A stretch of 64,000 bases of DNA, taken from the NCBI GenBank assembly GCA_934229785.1, contig CAKQEA010000005.1:1-64000 (forward strand). The letters run 5' to 3'. Source of the DNA: an uncultured Anaeroplasmataceae bacterium (GTDB taxonomy: Bacteria; Bacillota_I; Bacilli_A; Acholeplasmatales; Anaeroplasmataceae). Position numbers and translations under genes: made by a program. Positions within the stretch are counted from its first letter, which is position 1. The number at the start of each line of letters is the position of its first letter. The notes beneath the pieces were generated by a model. That model saw nothing but the letters and a program-made list of their open reading frames with translations, made no database searches and was not told the DNA's origin. Positions 9,414 through 17,898 of this stretch are shown here, piece after piece.

Positions 9414-10552
9414 ATTTTTAAATCTTCTATTTTTAAATCTGAGTAATCATCCTTTTTGCCAGTTTTCATTTCCTTAAGCTTATACTTTAAAGCAAGCTTA
9501 ACACTAGCATTTACCTTTTTTAACTCCACCTTCAAGTAGCCTTGTTCCTCTAAGGTTAAAGTTTTTTTCATAATCTTAGTATCTCTCATAAACTTTATAG
9601 GATGACGTCTAAAATCATTCACTCCTATTTTTTCACTTCTTAAAATCAATTTAAACAATAAATTAACAAAATTTTCTCTTTCCTTCTCTGTAGTAAGGTG
9701 AAAGAAAATTCTTACAGTTCTTTGAAACCAACGTGATGCAATAGTGTTTTTCTTAATACGCTTAAATTTACCATCTTTTGTCACTTCCCAATTATAGGGC
9801 TCATGAGCCAAAATAGAAACACTTCTTGCATTAATAATGCTAATATTTTTAGTATGATATAATAATAAGCCAACGATAGCTGCCTTAGTTGTTACCGTAA
9901 TCATCTTATCCTGAAGCTCTAAAAATTCTTTAGTCTTAGTAATGTCCTTATAAAAACCGGGTCCATCAAAATTATGAATTTCTATTATATTTTTTTTAAC
10001 ATCTTCAGCACAATACATTGCTGCATAAACAGCTAGATTACCACCCTTAGAATGTCCACCAACATAAAAGGGCATATTATATTTTTTATAAACATCCATA
10101 AGATAGATAACTGCATCTCTTTGTGAAGGAATTTCATTAAGATATGACATATTAAAATTTTCCTTCCAGCCTAAAAAAGTTAAATCAGTGCCTCTATATG
10201 CAACATACATAAAATTTTGAAATATATAGGTTAATGCATAAAATTGTTCACAAGAATTATAAGAAAATTTATTTCTTAGCATAACAATTTTAGCCTTATT
10301 AAAACGACTACACATTCTTATAAGCTTCATAAGCTTAATATTCTTCTTTGGAGAAAAAGTATCAATTATTAAATTTTGTAAATTATCATCAATAAATAAA
10401 TCCTCTATAGTATATATTGTATCCTCATTCATTAAATATTCAATCGAAAAATAGGTGATTTCTGTAAGAATCAAGCCATCTATTTCATTAAATTTAAATT
10501 CAGAAAATGCTTTATTACCATATTGTTTTAAATAATTCATTAGATTTCTCAC
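9398..10552 (-). CDS. DUF2974 (Mbeg1-like) alpha/beta-hydrolase family protein
   Basis: A 384-residue protein. The nucleophile elbow GGHSKGGNLAVYAAMYC near residue 170 and the preceding YVAYRGTDLTFLGWKENF are typical of DUF2974, a lipase-like family frequent in Firmicutes. A serine hydrolase activity on a lipid or ester is expected, but no substrate is known. The start is GTG at 10552 behind GGAGGTG. The C-terminal third is lysine-rich (LKYKLKEMKTGKKDDYSD). There is no signal peptide. It is monocistronic and convergent with the aminopeptidase. Confidence 0.82.
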   Translation of the reverse strand: MRNLMNYLKQYGNKAFSEFKFNEIDGLILTEITYFSIEYLMNEDTIYTIEDLFIDDNLQNLIIDTFSPKKNIKLMKLIRMCSRFNKAKIVMLRNKFSYNSCEQFYALTYIFQNFMYVAYRGTDLTFLGWKENFNMSYLNEIPSQRDAVIYLMDVYKKYNMPFYVGGHSKGGNLAVYAAMYCAEDVKKNIIEIHNFDGPGFYKDITKTKEFLELQDKMITVTTKAAIVGLLLYHTKNISIINARSVSILAHEPYNWEVTKDGKFKRIKKNTIASRWFQRTVRIFFHLTTEKERENFVNLLFKLILRSEKIGVNDFRRHPIKFMRDTKIMKKTLTLEEQGYLKVELKKVNASVKLALKYKLKEMKTGKKDDYSDLKIEDLKIKGFD

Positions 10553-10706
10553 AGTAACACCTCCATTATTCTTTAAATGATATTATACAAAAGAAAAATA
10601 CTTTTTTCCACTATTAGAGAAGTAATTTTTTATAAATTTTTTTGTTTAAATGTAAGCGTTAAAAAAAGAACGGCATGTATTCATAATCATTAACACTTGT
10701 TAAAAA

Positions 10707-11137
10707 ATGAAATCAAATGGTGTTGAGGTGGAAAATATAGTTTCTGATTGAGCTTATTTTGAACGTGATAATATTAAATATGCAAATGAAAATGATATAA
10801 AATTAGTATCAAATTTAAGTAATTGTGTATCAGGAAATGATAAATTATGAAAAACGATTTAGAATTCACATATAATAAAGATGCAAAAATGTATGTATGT
10901 CCTAATAAAGAATTGGCATTTAGAAAAGCAGAACATGAAAAAAAGAAGATTCATGGCGAAAATGAAGTATTATATGTTACTTATTATTTTGATGTTAATA
11001 AATGTAAGAATTGTCCATTAAAAGAAAAATGTGGATTCAAGGATAGTCAAAAAAGTAAAACATATAGTATAAAAATTAAAATGGCTGAAATTTATGAAGG
11101 GCATAAAAAGAAACTAATCATGAATCAACACAATTAG
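10707..11137 (+). pseudogene. Broken IS1182-type transposase, middle part
   Basis: The reading starts VENIVSD, meets TGA where homologues have glycine, and continues AYFERDNIKYANENDIKLVS; it then shifts frame near 10850 into FTYNKDAKMYVCPN with the cysteine pattern KCKNCPLKEKC. That order (DGAY...ENDI, then CPN, then CxxCPLxxxC) is the IS1182/DDE_Tnp_1_6 (PF13751) transposase C-terminal half. An in-frame stop, a frameshift and the missing N-terminal half mean it is dead. The last 38 codons of the same protein type reappear at 11888-12001. Confidence 0.75.
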
Positions 11138-11278
11138 TTTCCAATGAAATATTAAGTTTGTGTTTTCCCTAGTGGAGTGACAATATATACACAAATAATT
11201 ACGCTTTTTTTATAAGTGTCCTTAACTTAGAGTACATATTAATATTAATAGTGGTAATAACAATTTTTAATATTCTTT

Positions 11279-11704
11279 TCATTTATTCGATTCAAAAATA
11301 TGTAAATTTATTGCTAGAAAAACAACGAACAAAATCAAAAGAATAACTAATATAAAAGAAATAACATTTAAAACAAAACCATATGATTTTGATTTATGCT
11401 TTGATAAAAAAACATCATCAATAATGTCATTTGATTTATTATCATTTATAATATTATATTTTTTTATTGCATTTTTTTTAAAAAAATCTCCCGTTGATGC
11501 TATTAAATTAATAAACCCAAAAATTGAATTTTTTATTACATATTTAATAACACTTTTTTCTTCATATGTAGTTATTTTTATTATAGATGGTTCGTCAACT
11601 GTCAAGATTGCAGGTCTATTATCGAATTTTTCAGTTATCTTTTTACCATTTTGAATATATTCGACTTTAGAAAAAACATTTAAATTTAAATCTAATTTTT
11701 TCAT
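11279..11704 (-). CDS. Hypothetical protein with a C-terminal membrane anchor
   Basis: A 141-residue protein I do not recognise. The start ATG follows AAGGTG. Residues 1-100 are soluble with alternating polar/hydrophobic strands, and residues 110-136 (ISFILVILLILFVVFLAINL) form one strong transmembrane helix, so the bulk would face the cytoplasm or exterior as a tail-anchored domain. It lies between two pieces of a broken transposase and may have arrived with, or after, that insertion. No function can be assigned. Confidence 0.5.
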   Translation of the reverse strand: MKKLDLNLNVFSKVEYIQNGKKITEKFDNRPAILTVDEPSIIKITTYEEKSVIKYVIKNSIFGFINLIASTGDFFKKNAIKKYNIINDNKSNDIIDDVFLSKHKSKSYGFVLNVISFILVILLILFVVFLAINLHIFESNK

Positions 11705-11887
11705 TATTATTCACCTTCAATTTTTATAGCAAAATTATACCATATATCTTAGTTTTTTCAATGTCTTTTACATATCTTTATGCAAATTGCACGAAAGCTT
11801 ATGATATCACATCATCAATTGTGGCCTCTTTTTTTACTTTGCTTTTTCCATTATACTGCTTGTGACATTCACATAGTTCTAAGATAA

Positions 11888-12001
11888 GGTAAAACATCAG
11901 TAGAACTTGAAATATATTTAGTTTCTATTGGTCATAATCTATATAAATATCATAATAATCAAGAGAAATATAAAAAAGAACAAAAGAAAATTGTTCAATA
12001 A
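11888..12001 (+). pseudogene. C-terminal fragment of an IS1182-type transposase
   Basis: A 37-codon open stretch after a stop reads GKTSVELEIYLVSIGHNLYK and ends in TAA at 12001. IS1182 transposases end in a similar 'K...E..L..IGYN..K.HNK' helix. It has the same orientation as the fragment at 10707 and probably belongs to the same insertion, with about 750 bases of other sequence between them. Confidence 0.6.
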
Positions 12002-12003
12002 AT

Positions 12004-12057
12004 AAAAAATGTAACTATGGGGTAAGGGGGATTCTCGCCTTAAAAGTTACATTTTTT
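12004..12057 (+). repeat. Long hairpin at the end of the transposase remnant
   Basis: AAAAAATGTAACT and AGTTACATTTTTT form a perfect 13-base-pair stem around a GC-richer 28-base loop. It directly follows the transposase stop codon. It can be a terminator or the terminal structure of the insertion sequence. The rest of 11705-12134 shows no other gene. Confidence 0.6.
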
Positions 12058-12134
12058 CGTTTATTAATAGTATTAATCTAGACCCAAATGAGGTGAAAAC
12101 ATTATAGATTTAAAAAAATCTATTTTTTCACACC

Positions 12135-12419
12135 TCATTTAAACTTCTTCTTAGGAACTAAAGTGTAAAAAACAGGAATTGTTAGAAAAATTATCCAACC
12201 TGGATGCCAATATCCCCAAATAAATCCCAAGCATAAATATATTGCAACACATAATGTAGGATAAATATACCTAAAACTTCTTTCTTCTAATATACATGAA
12301 ACTACTGGAATTGCAAAAAACACAACCCAGCCTGGATGCCACCATCCCCAAATGAAGCCAAGACATAAGTAAATAATTATACATATCATTGGTGTTGCTG
12401 CTATTATTCTCTTTTTCAT
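12135..12419 (-). CDS. Small membrane protein made of two near-identical halves
   Basis: A 94-residue protein with an internal duplication: residues 15-39 and 59-83 both read (I/A)IYLCLGFIWG(W/Y)WHPGW followed by (V/I)(V/I)F(F/L)(A/T)IPV, a 44-residue period. Each half is one or two membrane passes around a WHPGW turn. Similar doublets occur next to DUF4097/HAAS proteins in Firmicutes, in envelope-stress-type operons. Its ATG overlaps the stop of the preceding DUF4097 gene by four bases, so the genes are coupled. No enzymatic motif is present. Confidence 0.72.
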   Translation of the reverse strand: MKKRIIAATPMICIIIYLCLGFIWGWWHPGWVVFFAIPVVSCILEERSFRYIYPTLCVAIYLCLGFIWGYWHPGWIIFLTIPVFYTLVPKKKFK

Positions 12420-13246
12420 TTTTTCACAACTCCTTTTAAGTAATCCATAACATTAGTATTATTTTTATTACTATTGATAATAATATCACCACTTATAGAC
12501 GATGACTTAATATTTCCTTTGGCTTGATTTATTACCACATCACCTGAAACTGTTTCAATTCTTGTTTCATCAGAAACCAAGAAATCAATTTTAACATCAC
12601 CTGAAACTGTTTCAATACTAATATTTTTACTAAACACATCAGAAATTAAAGCATCACCTGAAACTAAATTTAGCATAAAATCATCAGCATCAATATTATC
12701 AAGTTTTAAATCACCACTTACAGCATTAATTTCTAAATTTGCTGAATTAATATCACAGCTCTTAATATCACCACTAGTTGTTGAAATAACAATATCATTA
12801 TATTTTATTTTTTTAGAAATATATACCTTAATTAAACCAGATTTCCTATTAAACGAAAAGAAACTCCTTTTTTTGGCCTTAAGCGATAGCATCTTATCAC
12901 TATCATCTAATACATAAATATCTTTATCTGTTAAAGATAAATCAACCTTAGGTCTATCACAATCAAAATCAATTATTTCAATGTCATCATTTAAAGAAGA
13001 AATATTAATCTTAAAATCTAAAACATTAGCTTCATTTAATTCTACAATTTCATTTTTAAAGGCATTACCTTGCTTACTTGCAATATCACAAGGATCACCA
13101 AGCATTGCTTCAATTTCATCTTCACTCATTTCAGCCTCTAAACCAAAATCATATCTTTTACGATATTTTTCTAAAATATCATCTTTATTTATTGCATTAA
13201 GCTTATTTAATTCTTCTTCCAATCTCTTTAAATATACATCCTTCAT
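12416..13246 (-). CDS. HAAS-domain / DUF4097 beta-helix protein
   Basis: I chose ATG at 13246 (276 residues) because GGGAGGA precedes it; a longer frame to 13297 has no ribosome site. Residues 1-60 (KDVYLKRLEEELNKL...LEAEMSEDEIEAMLGDP) are the HAAS helical domain (DUF1700-like), usually fused to signalling or envelope proteins. Residues 80-270 are repeats of 'SGD' blades (VSGDLKLDNIDADD, VSGDVKIDFLVSDE, VSGDVVINQ), the DUF4097 right-handed beta-helix also found in YvlB. It is flanked by the DUF2089 regulator and the duplicated membrane protein. A role in envelope-stress sensing is inference. Confidence 0.82.
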   Translation of the reverse strand: MKDVYLKRLEEELNKLNAINKDDILEKYRKRYDFGLEAEMSEDEIEAMLGDPCDIASKQGNAFKNEIVELNEANVLDFKINISSLNDDIEIIDFDCDRPKVDLSLTDKDIYVLDDSDKMLSLKAKKRSFFSFNRKSGLIKVYISKKIKYNDIVISTTSGDIKSCDINSANLEINAVSGDLKLDNIDADDFMLNLVSGDALISDVFSKNISIETVSGDVKIDFLVSDETRIETVSGDVVINQAKGNIKSSSISGDIIINSNKNNTNVMDYLKGVVKK

Positions 13247-13247
13247 C

Positions 13248-13622
13248 TTATAATCCTCCCAAAATCTCTTCTGCATCCTCAAATGAAATCTCGCCATTTT
13301 TTAGTTTTTGCTTAACAACATCTCTATCTAGTTTTATGTCAACTATACTTGCCCCACCAGTCATCCCTAATGCACTACATAATTCATCAAGATTCTTCTT
13401 TACTGTTGGATATGAAATATTAAGTTTCTTTTCAATTTGCTTAATATTACCACCACATTGAATAAATACAAGTGCAAAATTTAACTGTTCTTTATTTAAA
13501 TAATCAAAAGGTGTCATCATAAATTCACCACTTATTTCTGTTTCACAATTTTTGCAATATAAAGTTTTTACCTGAAGTTTTGATGAGCAAATAGGACAAT
13601 AACCAATTATACTCTTTTTCAC
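13248..13622 (-). CDS. DUF2089 zinc-ribbon/HTH regulator
   Basis: A 124-residue protein beginning with a four-cysteine zinc ribbon (CPICSSKL...CKNCETEI) followed by a helix-turn-helix (GGNIKQIEKKLNISYPTVKK), the DUF2089 arrangement. I chose GTG at 13622, six bases behind AGAGGTG. The HAAS/DUF4097 gene starts one base after its stop codon, so it is the first gene of a three-gene operon and probably its regulator. DUF2089-DUF4097 pairing is common in Firmicutes. Confidence 0.82.
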   Translation of the reverse strand: MKKSIIGYCPICSSKLQVKTLYCKNCETEISGEFMMTPFDYLNKEQLNFALVFIQCGGNIKQIEKKLNISYPTVKKNLDELCSALGMTGGASIVDIKLDRDVVKQKLKNGEISFEDAEEILGGL

Positions 13623-13644
13623 AATATCACCTCTAACATTTATC

Positions 13645-13673
13645 ATTTTAAACTATATGTTTAATAAAATCAA
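13645..13673 (-). promoter_or_regulatory. Promoter of the DUF2089-DUF4097 operon
   Basis: On the minus strand: TTGATT, 17 bases, TAAAAT, ending 22 bases before the GTG start. The rest of 13674-13887 is very AT-rich and shows no gene. Confidence 0.55.
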
Positions 13674-13887
13674 TATATTTTTGCATTTTTATTAATTTTT
13701 TTAAATATTTAAATTAATTTTATTAATTTTAATGAAAAGTTTATATAGCAATATATTCTCACTCTATTGATAAAATGCTTTTTCTAAAAAATACAATTTA
13801 AATTTTTGCTTTTAAAATGTGCTCAGACAAATCGAGAAATATTTTTTTAAGTGTTTACCACTGCATCGATTTCAATTTAAAAAAATA

Positions 13888-13909
13888 GCGTTGACATTCT
13901 TGTCAACGC
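13888..13909 (-). terminator. Terminator of the NUDIX gene
   Basis: The stem GCGTTGACA / TGTCAACGC is followed on the minus strand by TATTTTTTT, about 60 bases after the NUDIX stop codon. Confidence 0.75.
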
Positions 13910-13970
13910 ATTCAAAGTATATACCACTATGCTCTTTAAACATAATATTATATTAATTTGATATTTTATC

Positions 13971-14510
13971 TTATTTATTATCTTTAATTAAATAATTATT
14001 TAATGCACAAATAGTTTTGGCATCCTTTATTTCACCATTTAAAATCATATTTTTTAATTTTCTTATAGATACCCAAATAGTTTCAATAACTTCATCATCA
14101 TCAAAATGAGTCTTTGTTTTAGTATAATCATTCGCCAAAAACAAATATATTTTTTCATCAGTATATCCACAGCTAGGATAAATAACGCCTAAGGACTCAA
14201 GCTTATTTGCCATAAACCCTGTTTCTTCTTCAAGTTCTCTTAGTGCAGCACAATAAGGGTCCTCTCCTTTTTCAAGCTTTCCAGCAGGAATCTCATAGAT
14301 TACCTCATCATAGGCATATCTAAATTGACGCTCAAGTAACACTTCATTTTCTTCATTCAAGCAAAGAATTGCTGCGCCACCATGATGTCTTACAACCTCT
14401 CTATATGCTTCATTACCATTTGGACACTTTACCAAATCACGATCAAGTCTTAATATTTTCCCATTATAAATTTCTTCACTATTAATTTTAATTTCTCTCA
14501 TTTCTGCCAT
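13971..14510 (-). CDS. NUDIX hydrolase, ADP-ribose pyrophosphatase type
   Basis: A 179-residue cytosolic enzyme. The start ATG at 14510 follows GAGGTG. The complete NUDIX box, starting GKLEKGEDPYCAALRELEEE and continuing TG, lies near residues 77-99, and a proline about 15 residues beyond it (GVIYPSCGYTDEKIYLF) fits the ADP-ribose pyrophosphatase subgroup. It would cleave ADP-ribose to AMP and ribose-5-phosphate. It is followed by its own terminator and preceded by the MATE gene on the same strand. Confidence 0.88.
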   Translation of the reverse strand: MAEMREIKINSEEIYNGKILRLDRDLVKCPNGNEAYREVVRHHGGAAILCLNEENEVLLERQFRYAYDEVIYEIPAGKLEKGEDPYCAALRELEEETGFMANKLESLGVIYPSCGYTDEKIYLFLANDYTKTKTHFDDDEVIETIWVSIRKLKNMILNGEIKDAKTICALNNYLIKDNK

Positions 14511-14560
14511 TTTAAACACCTCAAATGAAATTATATATCAAATGTTAAAAAATTTAAAGT

Positions 14561-16171
14561 TTAATCATTATCCAAAACAAGCTCACTCATTTCTGGTTCA
14601 GGGTCAGAAAATTTCATACCTTTATAGCCTTTCTTTTTGACATATAATAAAAACACAACTAAGAACACAATAGAAATTAATAAAATAATTGTATTACTAA
14701 TACCCATTGATAATCCAGCACATAATGTAGCACTCATATTTGGATTAAGGGAATGAATAATTAATAAGAAAATAATTCTACTTCCAATACGCGATAAATT
14801 CAAAATAGTTGAAAGCTTAGTTTGACCAAATCCGTACAATAATCCTAACACTCCGGCAGTTATACCTAAAGAAATGATTGATAATGAATCCCAAACAAAT
14901 ATTTCCTTTACCATCTGCTTATACGCATCACTTTTAGCATCACTTGATGTAAATAATTCAACTAATTGATTTATAAAAACAAAACGCATCAAAACATATC
15001 CAACAACTGAAACTATAGTAACACCAACAAGAGTATAAATAAAAGCCTTTAATGTTCTTTTCATATTTCTATTTCCTAAATTTTGAGAAACAATAGTTGA
15101 CTCTCCCTCTTCAAATGAATTAGTAGGTGAAGTAATTAAACCACACATATTATTTGAAACACCAAGTGTTCCAACAATCAATCCATCTGTAACGGCATTC
15201 CAATAATATCCACACATAGCATTTACAACTACTTTTCCTAAGGACATAACAAATTTACCTAAAAAAATTGGAATTGATAAACGTAAAATCGGCAAAATAA
15301 ACATTTTTTTAGGTAAAATCATTTTTAAGGATAATCTTAAAATATTATTTTTACTAAACAAAATAAATAAACCAATAATAGTTAGGGTAGCTTGCGCAAT
15401 AATTGTAGAAATTTCAACATAAATGATATTTTTGCAATCACCACCAATGCCAAAAACAAATAAGCAGGTCAATCCTATTTTAATAATTAAAACCATTAAA
15501 TTTAAATACATAATAACTTTCGAGTTACCTTTTGCTTTCTCTAAACCAATAAATACATTATTCAAAGATACAAAAACTAGCTCAAAAAGCTGCAAAATAA
15601 AGTAAATTAAAACATCAGGATTTGATGCGCCAGGCACTTGACATAATTTTAATAAAGGATAAGATAACGGAATTAAAACTAAACATAAAATAGCACTTAG
15701 TATTATTGACATGAAAAATATATTTGAAGAAGCATACCTAGCATTCTTTACATCTCCTGCCCCAAAATACCTCGAAACTAATACAGCTCCACCAGCTGCA
15801 AGCCCTGCACCAAAGGCAGAAATAGTCGACTTAATTTGGTTTATAGCAACTACATTAGCTTGAGCATCAGTTGATATTTGAGCACAAATAGCGGCATCTA
15901 TTAGTGAATACAAGCTATTAAATAATTGATAGATTGCAAGTGGCACAATTATCATTAAGATTGTTTTTCCTAAATTTCCACTTAATATCATTGTTCTTTT
16001 TCTTTTTGATTCTGCAATTGCTTTATTTTTCTTTGCCTCTTGATAATCCATAATGGTTAAATCAGCAATATATTTTTTTAAATACTCTTTTTTATCTTTA
16101 TTTTTTGTATGCTTTAGCTTAAAATTTGCATATTTTATATATTTACTATTAACATCTTCGTAGTTTTGCAT
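14561..16171 (-). CDS. MATE family efflux transporter
   Basis: A 536-residue polytopic membrane protein. After a basic cytoplasmic N-terminal tail of about 60 residues (rich in KYIKYANFKLKHTKNKDKK), two six-helix halves follow with family patterns LAIYQLFNSLYSLIDAAICA near residue 77 and GAGLAAGGAVLVSRYFGAGD near 116. MATE proteins export organic cations or drugs using Na+ or H+ gradients; the substrate here is not predictable. The long tail is unusual compared with typical 450-residue members. The start ATG follows GAGGTG. Confidence 0.9.
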   Translation of the reverse strand: MQNYEDVNSKYIKYANFKLKHTKNKDKKEYLKKYIADLTIMDYQEAKKNKAIAESKRKRTMILSGNLGKTILMIIVPLAIYQLFNSLYSLIDAAICAQISTDAQANVVAINQIKSTISAFGAGLAAGGAVLVSRYFGAGDVKNARYASSNIFFMSIILSAILCLVLIPLSYPLLKLCQVPGASNPDVLIYFILQLFELVFVSLNNVFIGLEKAKGNSKVIMYLNLMVLIIKIGLTCLFVFGIGGDCKNIIYVEISTIIAQATLTIIGLFILFSKNNILRLSLKMILPKKMFILPILRLSIPIFLGKFVMSLGKVVVNAMCGYYWNAVTDGLIVGTLGVSNNMCGLITSPTNSFEEGESTIVSQNLGNRNMKRTLKAFIYTLVGVTIVSVVGYVLMRFVFINQLVELFTSSDAKSDAYKQMVKEIFVWDSLSIISLGITAGVLGLLYGFGQTKLSTILNLSRIGSRIIFLLIIHSLNPNMSATLCAGLSMGISNTIILLISIVFLVVFLLYVKKKGYKGMKFSDPEPEMSELVLDND

Positions 16172-16255
16172 TGTAACACCTCTATCCTCATATGCTATTA
16201 TAACTCTATTTTTTTAATATAAACGGAAAAAGTAACACAATTTTATAGAAAAAAA

Positions 16256-16305
16256 CCAAGTAAATATTGAATATCATTTTTTAAAGATATCCAATATTTA
16301 CTTGG
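16256..16305 (-). terminator. Large terminator of the antiporter gene
   Basis: Arms beginning CCAAGTAAATATTG and ending CAATATTTACTTGG, with an inner ATATC/GATAT pair, are followed on the minus strand by TTTTTTTC. Confidence 0.75.
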
Positions 16306-16337
16306 GAATAAATTCTATTTAGTTATAATTATTTACA

Positions 16338-17732
16338 TTAAGGTTCTACATTTTCTGAATCCTTGTAGCCTTCATTAATAGAAGATACTGCAGGTTCATG
16401 TACTGCTGTAAATACCTCTTCCTTGTAATCCTCTTTAACAGGATCTTCATTTTTATAAGTAGCCTTTAAAATCAAAGGTGTCACAAATGATGAAATAACA
16501 ATTAATATAACAATAAATGTTGACATACCTGAATCAACCAAGCCAGCATCAATACCCTTTTGAGCACAAATAAGAGCAACCTCGGCACGTGCCATCATAC
16601 CAATACCAATTCTTATAGAGTCTTTCATACTGTTACCAGTAATTTTAGCACCAATTCCACATCCAAGCACTTTACCGCATAATCCAGCAAGAATATAACA
16701 AACACCAAATAAAAACATTGAACCCTTTAAACCATCAAAAGAGGCATTTATACCAACATTAGCAAAGAATATTGGTGAAAAAATCATATAGCTTAATACA
16801 TCACTCTTACGTTCGATATAATCTGTAGTATCATCTGCTAATGCGTCCTTAATTGGGTTAATATGATGACCAATGCCTGCAAGTGATAAACCAGCAAAAT
16901 AAGCACCAGTTATATCAGCAACTCCAAACCATTTTTCTGAAGCCCAAGCCATAAAGAAACAAAAAGCAATTGCAAAAATAGGAACTCTTCTCTTATGAGC
17001 CTTTTTCTTATTTAAATATTTAAATACATAATGCATTCCAACGCCTAATGCTATTGTAAAGATAAAAAACATTATTACATCCAAGAAAACAGCTAAAATA
17101 GCTAAATTAGCATTATTCCCAGTCATAAGCTTACCAATTGTTTGAACACTTTCAATTGTAGCTAAAGGATCATTAGATGATAAAGATAAAACAATCGATA
17201 AAACGACAACGCCGATAATATCATCTAAAATTGCAGCTGAAATAATAATTGTACCAGCCTTACCATTTAATCTGTGAAGTTCCTTTAGAGTTGCAACTGT
17301 AACAGAAACAGATGTTGCAGTTAAAATTACACCATAGAACAAATTAGAATAAATATCACTCCAGCCGTTAAATAAACCAGCCACAACAAAGCCTAAACCC
17401 ATTGGCACAATAACTCCTAAGGATGTAACAACTATCGCAGATAATCCACTTGATTTTATACTTTGAATATTAGTTTCCAATCCAGCAGAAAACATTATAA
17501 GTACAACACCAATTTCAGCTAAGAACTTAATACCTGCAATTGCAGATTCTGTTAATATTCCCTGATTAGGAATATACTTAATTAATCCTATAATAATACC
17601 CGCAAGTAGCATTCCTACTACCTGTGGAAGCTTTACCTTTTTGCACCCCATTTGCAAAAGCTTTGATAGTAACAAAACAAGAGCTAAAGGTAAAAGTAAA
17701 TCCAATTTCTCAATTCCACTTAAAAAAAACAT
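16338..17732 (-). CDS. Cation:proton antiporter of the CPA2 (Kef/NhaS) type
   Basis: A 464-residue membrane protein with about 12 hydrophobic helices. The conserved core LPQVVGMLLAGIIIGL near residue 35, AEIGVVLIMFSAGLE near 91 and SAAILDDIIGVVVL near 164 (the DD pair of the ion site) are characteristic. It has no C-terminal RCK/TrkA-N domain; it ends in an acidic tail of about 45 residues. It likely exchanges Na+ or K+ for protons. GGAGGA precedes the ATG. It is monocistronic with its own terminator. Confidence 0.88.
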   Translation of the reverse strand: MFFLSGIEKLDLLLPLALVLLLSKLLQMGCKKVKLPQVVGMLLAGIIIGLIKYIPNQGILTESAIAGIKFLAEIGVVLIMFSAGLETNIQSIKSSGLSAIVVTSLGVIVPMGLGFVVAGLFNGWSDIYSNLFYGVILTATSVSVTVATLKELHRLNGKAGTIIISAAILDDIIGVVVLSIVLSLSSNDPLATIESVQTIGKLMTGNNANLAILAVFLDVIMFFIFTIALGVGMHYVFKYLNKKKAHKRRVPIFAIAFCFFMAWASEKWFGVADITGAYFAGLSLAGIGHHINPIKDALADDTTDYIERKSDVLSYMIFSPIFFANVGINASFDGLKGSMFLFGVCYILAGLCGKVLGCGIGAKITGNSMKDSIRIGIGMMARAEVALICAQKGIDAGLVDSGMSTFIVILIVISSFVTPLILKATYKNEDPVKEDYKEEVFTAVHEPAVSSINEGYKDSENVEP

Positions 17733-17836
17733 TTTTTTGTCCTCCCAACAAGATATTATTATATCACTTAATGCTATTTTATCAACAAATAAAAGACAAT
17801 AAATTTAATATTTAAAGCATTTTCATAAAGAAAAAA

Positions 17837-17883
17837 AGTGAAGAAAATAAAAGATATATTTTAATTCTTCACTATTAAGTATT
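17837..17883 (-). terminator. Terminator of htpG
   Basis: Arms AGTGAAGAA / TTCTTCACT with partly paired inner A/T tracts are followed on the minus strand by TTTTTTTC, 16-60 bases beyond the htpG stop. Confidence 0.65.
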
Positions 17884-17898
17884 TTATTTATATATTTA

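Noticed and set aside
10707..10846. TGA read as tryptophan in the transposase fragment, suggesting an altered genetic code
   Set aside because: Other genes end cleanly at TGA (for example the CarD-like gene next to its terminator) and use TGG for Trp; the TGA here replaces glycine.
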